DNA of 64,000 nt from Gibbula magus. Its lineage: Eukaryota > Mollusca > Gastropoda > Trochida > Trochidae. Within the stretch, counting starts at the first letter, position 1. Each line of letters begins with the position of its first letter. Made by a program: the position numbers and the translations under genes. The stretch is taken from NCBI GenBank assembly GCA_936450465.1, contig OW388297.1, positions 27,050,387 to 27,114,386 on the forward strand. The letters are read 5' to 3'. The notes beneath the pieces are model-generated. The model made no database searches, was not told the origin of the DNA, and saw only the letters and a list, made by a program, of their open reading frames with translations. Of this stretch, positions 1-9,532 are shown piece by piece.

Positions 1-338
1 CAGTCTAGGGTTGTCCCCAGTCTAGGGTTGTCCCCAGTCTAAAGTTGTCCCCGGTCTAGAGTTGTCCCCGGTCTAGGGTTGTCCACTGTCTAGGGTTGTC
101 CCCAGTCTAGGGTTGTCCACAGTCTAGGGTTGTCCCCAGTCTAAGATTTTCCCCAGTTTAAGGTTGTCCCCGGTCTAGAGTTGTCCCCGGTCTAGGGTTG
201 TCCACAGTCTAGGGTTGTCCCCAGCCTAGGGTTGTCCCCAGTCTAGGGTTGTCCCCAGTCTAAGATTTTCCCCAGTTTAAGGTTGTCCAACTAAAAGATT
301 GTCCCCAGTCTAGGGTTGTCCCCAGTCTAGGGTTGTCC
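1..338. repeat. 17-bp minisatellite (left part)
   Basis: Tandem copies of a 17-bp unit, agtctagggttgtcccc, with variants (ctaaagttg, ctaagattttcc, ctagagttg). The array starts before the window. It stops abruptly at 338, where a transposon end begins, and the same wording resumes at 9235, so the array was one block before the insertion. Confidence 0.95.
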
Positions 339-638
339 AGGGTTCGATTTCGTTTTTTTCTATACACTGCACCTTGTGCAGCTTGCCATTTAAGAGTGAC
401 TGCACCACAATAAAACTCACTGCACCAGTTTTGTCATAGAAAACCAGAGACCAAATTCTATAAACAAAGTCACATGATGGTACTTTAAAACAGGGATGCA
501 AATTCAAATTTGTGCCAGTCGGACATTTTATCTTTGACGAACCCGGAAGTAAAATGGGTTTTTTTATGAATAAAGTATGAGAAAGTATTACCATTTGTTG
601 GTTCTTCATTTCATTGCATACTATTAAACATAACACGG

Positions 639-1041
639 TAGCAATTAACTATAACTATTATCAGTCTACGAGTTCACAAGGGATTCCCCCAGATTCTTCA
701 TTTACCCGCCATTTCAGCGCCTCGCTTTCAGAATCTGGTAAAGCGATACCATAAACATGAGATAAGCAGTCGGGTTGATTACAAATAGCTCAACCGCCCC
801 AAGAAGGGGGGAAATAACATACAAGGTCGCATCATGTTAATTCACTCGAATTATTTTATTCAGAAGTACATATATCACAATAACAAAATCATGTGTAAGC
901 AAGCCACTTGATACTGAATGAACATACAAAAAAACAACAGCACACAAACTTACAAATGCTAACTAAATAAGACAAAAATTGTTGAATTATACATTTTTGA
1001 CAGATCAAAATATATCCTGCTGAAGCTATACATCTCTTAAT
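639..1041. other. 3' non-coding flank of the transposon gene
   Basis: AT-rich stretch between the transposon's left subterminal repeats and the stop codon of its minus-strand gene. I see no further coding region and no confident polyadenylation signal. Confidence 0.5.
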
Positions 1042-4000
1042 TTACAGTTCATCCTCATCCTCAGTGATAGGAGGACTAACCTCATCATTTGGAATGTTTA
1101 AGTAATCTCCATGAAAATATGTGTTTACATCACTCCATTTATAGTCTATTGTTGTATCTGAATCACAATCACTAGAATTTGAATTTATGCTTTCTGAATC
1201 AGATATTTCATTTTGACAATTTGTACATGTGCCTCCATTTTTGTGAGGATTTTTGCATTTAGGACCACCTTTACAAAGACATAAATTGGTACATGGTTTA
1301 CACATCTTACAACAATTTTTACATCCTTTACCAGCTAAGGAGCACATGTTATTTTCTGATTTGCATCCACACCTTGATGCTGGCAAAGGTCTTCTTTTTG
1401 TTAGCATTCTCCTGCTTTGCTCTAAATTTACATCCCATTGTTCTATTACTTCGTCATTACCATTTTTATGCCAACCATTTTCAAAACATTTGGAATACTT
1501 GTCAGAAAAGGGCATAGTACTTTGAATGGCCATGATCAAGATATAATTTCCACGTGTTCTGTGCAAATTAAGAGCAGTGTCAGTTGGAGGTATGTGCTTG
1601 TACAAATCTTTAGAACCATGATTTGAAAAGTAACATACTCTACGAGTAAACTCAAGCCAGCCTATTTCATTACTTAGATTAACATTAATATCATTTAAAT
1701 CATATCCTAACCATTCAAGGAGACACTTAGTCTCGGTATTATAACTGCCATTTGCTTCTTTGAAAGACATCAACAGTGTTGCAGGATCATTATATACATG
1801 CCGAAAGAGTTTAATGTATTTCTCTAGATATGTACAACAAATGAGCCTAGTATAAGCAGAGTGTGAAATTTGAACTGAATGACTTTCAACAGAAACTGTT
1901 ACTAATTTATCATTCTCTTCATTCACAAAACCTATATATTTGAATAAACAGGCAATAAAACGTTGGTAAGTTATACCGTAAAAGTTACTGATATAGTCAG
2001 ATCCACTCAAAAGATATATCATTAATAGAGTAGTACATGCAGTTTCATGCTGTTGAAAGTTGTCATGATGTTGAATCAAATAGACTCCATCGTTAATAGC
2101 AACATATTCCCTGTTGATAACAAGTTCAACCACAAAACATTTATCTATTCCACTTTCCAACAGTCCCAACTCTAAAAGGGACATACCATACATCCAAATA
2201 TCAGTGTCACTTGCAACGATCAGTATTTGATTGCAGTTTGATTGTGCTGCATGTAACCAAACACCACAATCAGCCTCACCTTTGTTATTGATCCTGCATT
2301 CTGAAGTAATACCGTTTTCAATACAACAAGGTTTATTCCCAAATGTTGGAGAATCAATGATTAAAGTTATACCAGGACATTCCCTTGCCATACTTATAAA
2401 TTGTTCACACAGAAATGTTGATAGTCTACCTTTGAAATCTGGGTTTTGTAATGCAGAAATGTAGTCTTGACCATGAAATATTTTCCCTTTTTCTTCAATA
2501 GGAAATTGATCCAAATTGTGAATGTTTGCTTTATTTTTCTGTCGTCTCTCTGAATGGAGCTTTGATCTTATCTGAGGGAAATAATCAGGTTTATCTATAA
2601 CAATAGTGACAATATGTGCCCCTCGTTTAAATCCCAATTTTAAAATGACATGAGTCCACAAATAAATTGCCAGTTCCCGATATGTCACAATATCAGGTGG
2701 GGTTGGTTCGTGAATAAATTTTAGAAAATCAATTATAACCTCAGTTTTCTTCTTGAACATGTTGAATGGAAGAACTGTTTTAAACATTGGCATAAATGAA
2801 ACATATTTTCCAAGAACCTCTTTGAACTTACTTTTTGACCTAGCCCTCATTTGACCAAATTCATCACACAATGCTAATGGGTATTCCACTGTTTTATCAA
2901 GATAGTGACCACATTTTTGAAGTTGTGCATATGCTCTTTTCAACAACAAACTAACCTGACCAAGTTTGGTATTTTGAATACGAGGAGTTGTTTTCTTTTT
3001 GGAAAAGGTTTTTAATTTCCTATTCCTCTTAGACTTTGGTATCTCAAGGGGTGGTTGCATGACATGCTGTCGAATGTAACTCTTCATTCTTGCTACCCCC
3101 TCTGTCCTTACTCTAAGAAGATCATTTTTAACTTCAGCATCCAAATCAATACGCTTTGCTGAAAACATATTGGTAAGTTTTCTACCAGTTGCAGATTTGA
3201 ACAAACAGCATGATTTCACATGTGGATACATTGCTTTGAAATAGTCAACCCTATCAGAATCACTTTGTTTTAGTTTACTTTTATATTTAAATAATATTTT
3301 TTTAAAAAGGTGAACTACTCTATCTAAGTATGCCACAAAGTTAGCCAAAGTGACGAGTCTGTGTTCAGAGGCTCTAGTTGTTATCTCTTTCAATCTCTTA
3401 TTTATTACCTGTTCATGTCCCTCGTCCAAAGCAACATTATGGAACGGAATACCAGATATGCTTAATGTCCATTCTCCAGCATCAAAATGTTTCCGAACAT
3501 TTGATGGTAAACATAACACATCATTAATTGTTTGGCACGATAATTCCCCATATTTGTTATGAGAGTAAGAAAAGAAAAGCTCAGTTAAAATAGGCAAACA
3601 AATATTTCTTAACTGAAAGTTTCCCGAGCGAATAGCAAAATAATATCCAGTGTAAGCATTTAAATATCGCAACGCTTGAGCCCAAAAACGACTGACCTCA
3701 TCACTATTTTCCGATGATAACTTTACCTCTATCCACTCTTCAAGAGATAACTCATTTTGTGCATTTTCCACTTCCATATTATTCAGAGCTTCACATATCA
3801 AAGATTCATGAAGAGCAGATAGAACATTATGAATGTCTTTCCACTGAACAAGATCTTTCATATGCTTACATATTTTACATAAGTTCTGAAGTCCCCCATC
3901 CCAAAGCATGTCTCTTATAGTTTCAGCTGCATTTTTTAGTAAATGCCAATCACCCGGGACTGGTATAATCCACTTAAATGATTCAGGATATTTTTTTATC

Positions 4001-5832
4001 AAATTTTTCACAATTGCATAAGTTTGTTGATCACCACCAAGGACTACACGGTCTGGATAACCTTCTTCACCTATTCTTAAATCCTGTTTTAATTTTACAA
4101 GGTACTGCGATACATCACTAATACTTGATGCCTGGGCACTTTCAACAGTTGCATAAGCAATGTTGTCTGCTGTTGGAGGGGTCCAATCAGGCATGGTATC
4201 TCTTAAATCTTTTAATAATGATGTCTTGTATTGGTCTGGAGCTGCTTTCATTCTAAGTTTGCAATGGCTTAATAGATTTTGAAGATAACAATTCCATGAA
4301 TTACCAGGTATGTTAACATCACCACTGAAACTATTTTCGTTGATTTCTGCAGGTTCTTCATTATGACTTTCACTATTATCCAATATTATTCTCCTATGAG
4401 TAACTTGTCCAGTGATGAGATTTAACATTCTTCCTAAAACTTCACTTCCACATGAAAAGGTCTTTGCGAACTTCCTTTTGAAATTTAAATTGTCAAAGGT
4501 TATTCTCCAAAATGCATTTCGATCAACTTCATCTGTGACTAATCTTTTCTTTGACCACGAAGCTGCTTCTTGTCGAATAAATGTAATTCCACAGGATATT
4601 CCCATAGCATTTAATATATCAAACCCCCTGTCTCTTAACCCACAAGCATATGCAGAAAATCCTACCAATATCTGTATCAAAAGCGCTTTAGGATTTCTAA
4701 TGTTGCACATAATGCCAATAATAGTTTGAATCTTTAATCTTTGTTTGTGAAGATGTTTTTCAGATTTTTTATCCCGGACCAAAATTTCTTCTAAAAATTT
4801 CAACAATGGTGGATGCATGTAGTCAACAAGGAAATAACTTTCTTCATTCTGTTGATCATTATCCAAAATAGTACGAAAATCTATTGGTTGATGTTCATTA
4901 CACATTAATTCTGTCTGAATATCAATCATATTTTTAACATCATTTACTGTTAATGATGTTTTCATTGATTCTTCCAATTTTATCTTCAGTTTCAAGTTTT
5001 CTTGGATAGTGGAATATAAATATTTAACTGATGTGACATTAAAAAATGTATTGTTATAAAACATTGTTCCAGTAGTCCTTGAATCGCAATAAGTACTTAC
5101 TGTATTACATTTCCGTATCTGATTTGAAAGATAATTTTCAAAACGTTTCACCAAATCATCTTGATTGGATATATCCAATACACTTTCTCGAAACGCATTT
5201 ACGATGCTAATTCGCATTTTGTAACCATTTTCAATGATATTTTGTAGAGCATTTTTTGTGTTCTGCGCCATTTTTCTTATGAAGGGGATATTGGATTTTA
5301 AATCCCTATCCAACTGACTTTCTGAGGTTTCAAATATATTTAATGTTGAAATACACTGAGAACACATCCAGTCAATTTTGGAACAATTAATGCCATGTAT
5401 GGCCTCTATTTGTTCATTTAAAGTGTCAACAAGTGACCAATCTGTACTGTCATTATTCAAACAAATGCAACATTTACGTTTTTCAATGGTATGATATAAT
5501 TCCATATAATGTTTATTACATAAGAAACTAGATGTTCTCAATGTAGCCCCGAATCCTGGTTTAGAAAGTTGATAATATTTTTGCCAAATATGTAAGGATA
5601 AACCCATAGACCATACATCAAAACTTAAAAACCTAGATACATCCTTGCATTGACATGCTGGTTTACATGCTTCATCATGGCACACTGGGCAGTGTTTCTC
5701 CTGCTTAGAGTCTTGTGTTTGTAACTTGAGCCACCTTGGTTTGAATCCATCCATCTGTGTACCAGCATTTTTAATACAGTCCATGTAACATGCATTACAC
5801 ATGCAGCTATCTTCATTTAAAGGTACATCCAT
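1042..5832 (-). CDS. Academ-like transposase, downstream part (DUF6589-like core, XPG-like nuclease, Cys-rich tail)
   Basis: 1596 codons with no break. Cys pairs near residues 11-19 and 47-62 (CMCNACYMDC, HCPVCHDEACKPACQC) and near 120-155 suggest zinc-binding segments. The central region resembles DUF6589 proteins, with acidic positions in ITFDNLNF (D447), LGGDQQTY (D601) and PVPGDWHLL (D628); these are candidates for an RNase H-fold catalytic site, but I cannot assign the triad. Residues about 1150-1300 look like an XPG/FEN-type nuclease: VASDTDIWMYG (D1209, D1211) and LSGSDYISNFYGI (D1279). A Cys-rich block at about 1487-1540 resembles tesmin/CXC fingers, followed by an acidic tail. The first four codons lie in the end of an inserted 489-bp element, so this ATG is probably accidental. 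The natural protein began upstream, in the part at 6310-7030. Likely role: cut-and-paste transposition in the nucleus. Confidence 0.75.
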   Translation of the reverse strand: MDVPLNEDSCMCNACYMDCIKNAGTQMDGFKPRWLKLQTQDSKQEKHCPVCHDEACKPACQCKDVSRFLSFDVWSMGLSLHIWQKYYQLSKPGFGATLRTSSFLCNKHYMELYHTIEKRKCCICLNNDSTDWSLVDTLNEQIEAIHGINCSKIDWMCSQCISTLNIFETSESQLDRDLKSNIPFIRKMAQNTKNALQNIIENGYKMRISIVNAFRESVLDISNQDDLVKRFENYLSNQIRKCNTVSTYCDSRTTGTMFYNNTFFNVTSVKYLYSTIQENLKLKIKLEESMKTSLTVNDVKNMIDIQTELMCNEHQPIDFRTILDNDQQNEESYFLVDYMHPPLLKFLEEILVRDKKSEKHLHKQRLKIQTIIGIMCNIRNPKALLIQILVGFSAYACGLRDRGFDILNAMGISCGITFIRQEAASWSKKRLVTDEVDRNAFWRITFDNLNFKRKFAKTFSCGSEVLGRMLNLITGQVTHRRIILDNSESHNEEPAEINENSFSGDVNIPGNSWNCYLQNLLSHCKLRMKAAPDQYKTSLLKDLRDTMPDWTPPTADNIAYATVESAQASSISDVSQYLVKLKQDLRIGEEGYPDRVVLGGDQQTYAIVKNLIKKYPESFKWIIPVPGDWHLLKNAAETIRDMLWDGGLQNLCKICKHMKDLVQWKDIHNVLSALHESLICEALNNMEVENAQNELSLEEWIEVKLSSENSDEVSRFWAQALRYLNAYTGYYFAIRSGNFQLRNICLPILTELFFSYSHNKYGELSCQTINDVLCLPSNVRKHFDAGEWTLSISGIPFHNVALDEGHEQVINKRLKEITTRASEHRLVTLANFVAYLDRVVHLFKKILFKYKSKLKQSDSDRVDYFKAMYPHVKSCCLFKSATGRKLTNMFSAKRIDLDAEVKNDLLRVRTEGVARMKSYIRQHVMQPPLEIPKSKRNRKLKTFSKKKTTPRIQNTKLGQVSLLLKRAYAQLQKCGHYLDKTVEYPLALCDEFGQMRARSKSKFKEVLGKYVSFMPMFKTVLPFNMFKKKTEVIIDFLKFIHEPTPPDIVTYRELAIYLWTHVILKLGFKRGAHIVTIVIDKPDYFPQIRSKLHSERRQKNKANIHNLDQFPIEEKGKIFHGQDYISALQNPDFKGRLSTFLCEQFISMARECPGITLIIDSPTFGNKPCCIENGITSECRINNKGEADCGVWLHAAQSNCNQILIVASDTDIWMYGMSLLELGLLESGIDKCFVVELVINREYVAINDGVYLIQHHDNFQQHETACTTLLMIYLLSGSDYISNFYGITYQRFIACLFKYIGFVNEENDKLVTVSVESHSVQISHSAYTRLICCTYLEKYIKLFRHVYNDPATLLMSFKEANGSYNTETKCLLEWLGYDLNDINVNLSNEIGWLEFTRRVCYFSNHGSKDLYKHIPPTDTALNLHRTRGNYILIMAIQSTMPFSDKYSKCFENGWHKNGNDEVIEQWDVNLEQSRRMLTKRRPLPASRCGCKSENNMCSLAGKGCKNCCKMCKPCTNLCLCKGGPKCKNPHKNGGTCTNCQNEISDSESINSNSSDCDSDTTIDYKWSDVNTYFHGDYLNIPNDEVSPPITEDEDEL

Positions 5833-6309
5833 TGTGTTTCATAAAATTTTATTTGGCTTTAATACGTTCCACCACACCATATGTGCTGTTTACAATACAA
5901 ACAAATTCACTCAGCTTGCATATTCATCCCCAATCGCCAAATATATCATAATTACTAGTTTCCAATTAAAATCGAGTAACATCATTATGCATGTGCAGAA
6001 ATCGAAAGTGCATGTCCTATTTACATACACAGTAGTTATATGACCTATCAAACATTATCAACCCAAATTTGTTATTTTGTCTGGTTTAGACAAGATTTCA
6101 AAATTACGTTTGACTCATTGGCGCGCGCCACACGCGGTGCATTGTCCGGTTTTCGATCAGAAATCGACACTTTTACTCTATATCGTCAATATACTAAGTC
6201 GAGTATCATCAAAATGGTAGTTTTCGGTAACAGTTGGTACTTCCCGATAAAGTAAGACCATTTATAACGTTTGGCATATTTGACCCCCAACAACACAATG
6301 GATGTACCT
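5821..6309. mobile_element. 489-bp TTAA-type MITE, copy 1
   Basis: The ends are inverted: AGGTACATCCATTGTGTT at the left and its complement at the right. TTAA flanks both sides (5817-5820 and 6310-6313). Two more copies of exactly 489 bp lie at 48242 and 52265. The TTAA duplication fits Kolobok or piggyBac-type elements; the family is not decided. It has no transposase, so it is non-autonomous. It sits inside the coding frame of the large transposon gene. Confidence 0.93.
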
Positions 6310-7030
6310 TTAAGTGTATGACATGACCATCACATGATAAGTAAGCACTAAACATTTGAGCTTTATCCATAGGATATCTTGCTCTTTTTACGATATGGTG
6401 ATCAGAGTCCTTTATATCTTTTCCCAGTTGTATCCAGATACAACACAATTGACTGGGATCGGAATCTGCCTTTTCACTCTTCTTATTTCGTTTTGGTGGT
6501 TCAGGTTCTTGATGTTTATTATGGTCCTGTGGATATTCTGTTGTAAATTTTGAAGATTCTGCTTTACGTTTTCCCTGTTTATTCACTTTTGATAAGTCTG
6601 GCGTTTTTGAGGTGCTTGTACAATTTTGCGATCCACCAGGTAGCGAAACATATGCACAAATAAATCCAAAGAGAATCAAAACACAAAGAAATGGAAAAGT
6701 ACATATCAATGTCATTGAACAAATAATATTCCAAAGTCGACACAGTATCACATTTGGGAAAATATGTCTCAAAAGCTTAAAGCAGCATATGTAAATGGCA
6801 AACAATCCAAAGTTTGTTACATCAGCATTGTATTGGCACAGTAGATTATTTTGCCAACACATTGGACACAATGTTCCAAAATCGTCATATTTTTCACCAG
6901 CTTCTTCAATGGGTGTTAATGTGAGTGAAAATTTGACATCACACATACAAACATTGTTCCAAGTTTGAAAGATTATTAAAGTAATACATACTGTATATAA
7001 AGATGATAACTTCATGTTTGTATGATACAC
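6209..7030 (-). pseudogene. N-terminal part of the transposon gene, cut by a MITE
   Basis: A 273-codon frame of which about 239 codons (7030 down to 6313) belong to the transposon gene; the last 34 are read from the inserted MITE. The N-terminal half is hydrophobic (LYTVCITLIIFQ; FPFLCVLILFGFICAYVSL), which is odd for a transposase and may be an intron or non-coding sequence that happens to be open. The part after about residue 145 is basic and charged (KRKAESSK, PPKRNKKSEK), like a nuclear localisation segment, and then has Cys and His residues. If the MITE and one TTAA copy are taken out, the frame passes without shift into the 1042-5832 gene, giving 1831 codons in all. The true start is uncertain. 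Confidence 0.6.
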
Positions 7031-9234
7031 AGTATTATATTCTCAATAGAAAATCATAATTAGTTGCTTGGCAATGAGTCAAACTGTTCGGATATTTCAT
7101 GCAGACGACATTTCTCTTTCTAACCAATCAGATGCTTTGTCTTGGTCACGTGACCTAGATATATGAAAATGGGGGAGAATCTGGTACAGGCTACATCATG
7201 TATTTTCTCAGTATAGCAGGATGTATGTGTCAGTATAACTAAATGCCATTTATGTTTAATGATCCAACTACACCATGGTAATGACAGTTTGTTTATATGA
7301 CCGATGAAACAAAAAGATCCACTTGTTAAAGTATGGTACCCCCAAGACACTGTGTTTACCCCTACTGAAGGATTGCCCATCTCAATTACTGATATCATCG
7401 GATTTAAACAAAACAGAGACAGCAGTGGTGACCTAGGGTGATAGATCCTTCAAAATAATTACAAATATCAACGATAGGGGCAAAGATGTTGACACATTTA
7501 CAATTTCAGAAACCCTTACTTGTGAATGGAAAGCCTCAGGAAGGGTGGTGTTCTTTGACCAACCAAAAAACAACATTTACTGAAGCTCCACCTATTTCTT
7601 TTAATTGACATGATTACTAATAGAGCAACAACCAATAAAAACCCTAGAATGATGCTCTGTTTATTTTGAAACAAAAAGATCCAAGCTTAGAAGTAGGGAG
7701 ATTGAGTAAAATTTGCAACCGGAAGTGGATACATCTGCTGTTTGTAGTTGATTTGTGTTGCCATTGTTGATGAGAGTAACTTTATTATGACACATAACTG
7801 TGGGTAATTATACTTTGATCCCATAAATGTAAAGGTAAGTGTTCTTCTGTTGTTATATTTTGAGTATTTGAGACATTTCCAGATATACCCACTTTCGGAA
7901 CTACCAATGAAATCTCACGAGGTGTCATATTACATTCCCCATAGGCCCTGTACAACCAGAACGAGGCGGGATTCCCTCCAGATAATGAAGCTATCGTACT
8001 GAACTTGTAGCCTGTATAGTTTATCAATAACATGCATAAAATGGTTCATAATTTAAAATCAATGTTTACCAACTACGATAAAAAAAATACCGACAGTGTG
8101 TGAGCGAGTTTACACAAGCATGTTTACAAGCGAATTTGCGTCAAGATTTTTCAAGAAATTTCAAATAATTTAATTGCAAATAGTTCATCAAAAGTTCAAA
8201 TCATGGACCAAATGATATGTATCTTCTAAATAAGCATTTTAAAAGGAACTTGTTTTCAATAGCGATATAATTTACGTAAACTCACAACTCGGCATAGCAC
8301 GTGGTCCAACTAATTTCCATACGACTATTTCCTATTCAAGATGTATAGTTACGAATTTGAACTTATTCTAATAAGATTATTTTTATATTTTATTTGGATA
8401 CATATTTCGCAATTGTAAATGAATAATTGTAAAATAATAAGAAGTAATGTAAACGCAAGAGAAATTTGAGTTTTTAAATAGCATACCTCTTTATAACGTG
8501 TGTCATCATGTAAATATGATCGAGTGTTCGTAGCGTCATACAAACGGTGTTTGACTACATAACGTCTTGTGAAATAACATTGCTGATTATTCGTTTTTGA
8601 TAGGTTTATTTATTTTGAATTTGTATAATAGCTTTACCATACATCAATATTGATCATACTATCATACTTTGTTACAGTTTGTTACCTATGTTTTATGGCT
8701 GAGATATTATTAAATTTATCGAGATTCAGCTATTCAAAGTAGCAAAAATTTAGTCTGTAACAAATTCATGAATCACCGGTACGGTGAAGCCACACGTTCA
8801 TGCAATGTTTATCTTTGACAAAATTGTTTTACAATGCGATGTTAATGAAATCTTTTTCGTAAATAATGTTGTGAAATGGGTCACATCTTTCAGTCACTAA
8901 ATGACACTGAGAATATCAATTAAATATCAAACGGTAAGTGTTGTTTCTGCAGACAATTATAATTTGGCCAAATGTAGTCGAGTGAAGATGATGATTGATG
9001 TCGTGCCTCGTGCTGTGAAGAATAAATGTGACTTCTTGACTTGATCAACGTATTTCACTTTCATAAACAATCATGACCTACACAAACAAGTTTAAAGTTT
9101 TGAGGCATAAGAATTAGCACATATTTGCTGAAAAAAAACTCACTGCACGCCGTGCAGTCGTATGACAAACCTAGGCTGCACAGTACAACATTAGGCTGTT
9201 TCGGTGCAGTTTGATTAACGTGAAATCGAACCCT
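7031..9234. other. Upstream non-coding part of the large transposon
   Basis: About 2.2 kb upstream of the transposon gene. A minus-strand open stretch at 7785-8033 has protein-like composition but no clear splice donor at its end. On the plus strand there is a strong donor-like AAG-GTAAGTG at about 7832. I cannot assign exons. The right end carries several GTGCAG/CTGCAC words (9140-9215). Confidence 0.4.
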
Positions 9235-9290
9235 GTTGTCCCCATACGAAGGTTGTCCCAGTCTAATGTCCTCTGTGCAGGGTTTAAGAC
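9235..9290. repeat. 17-bp minisatellite (right remnant)
   Basis: The wording gttgtcccc and ggttgtcccagtcta matches the array at 1-338, now on the other side of the 8.9-kb transposon. It decays into unique intron sequence after about 9270. Confidence 0.8.
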
Positions 9291-9414
9291 TACAGAAACC
9301 TCATGTAGGTTTACTGTTGTTTAACTCCTTACTCAGTTTCAGATTCTTCATTACATTTTAACTCCTTTCCTCTCATCAGTTTATGGGACCTCCATGAGGG
9401 TGCATCCTGATTTC

Positions 9415-9512
9415 CTTACTCAGTTCCGTACTCTTTCTCCATCTGACCTCAGTTCCGTACTCTTGCTCCATCTGAACTCTCTTCCGTACTCTTGCTCCAT
9501 CTGAACTCAGAT
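9415..9512. repeat. Three 30-bp tandem copies before an exon
   Basis: Three copies of a unit containing ttccgtactc, ttgctccatctga. It lies just upstream of the 3' splice site at 9532 and adds pyrimidine-rich sequence there. Confidence 0.8.
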
Positions 9513-9532
9513 CTACCCTCTCCATGTTTCAG

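Larger units (their letters stand above)
339..9234 (-). mobile_element. 8.9-kb Academ-like DNA transposon
   Basis: The ends are inverted: AGGGTTCGATTTC at the left and its complement at the right. They are flanked by GTTGTCC on both sides (332-338 and 9235-9241), and the element sits inside a minisatellite that continues on both sides. Subterminal CTGCAC/GTGCAG words recur at both ends (about 365-430 and 9140-9215), as expected of transposase binding sites. The only large gene inside runs on the minus strand and has DUF6589-like, XPG-like and Cys-rich regions. Academ-type transposons are known for a DDE transposase combined with a cysteine-rich finger and, in one branch, an XPG-type nuclease. 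The superfamily assignment is inference. The apparent 7-bp duplication is longer than I recall for Academ, and in a tandem array its length is hard to fix. Confidence 0.7.

Noticed and set aside
310..636. 108-codon minus-strand frame at the left end of the large transposon
   Set aside because: It runs through the inverted end and into the minisatellite and contains the subterminal CTGCAC words; most likely open by chance.
5801..6043. 80-codon plus-strand frame that recurs at 52242
   Set aside because: Both are read from copies of the same 489-bp MITE; the similarity reflects recent copying, not protein selection. Copy 2 does not keep it open.
7785..8033. An upstream exon of the transposon gene
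   Set aside because: Protein-like composition, but no GT donor at a suitable place on the minus strand; not enough to call.
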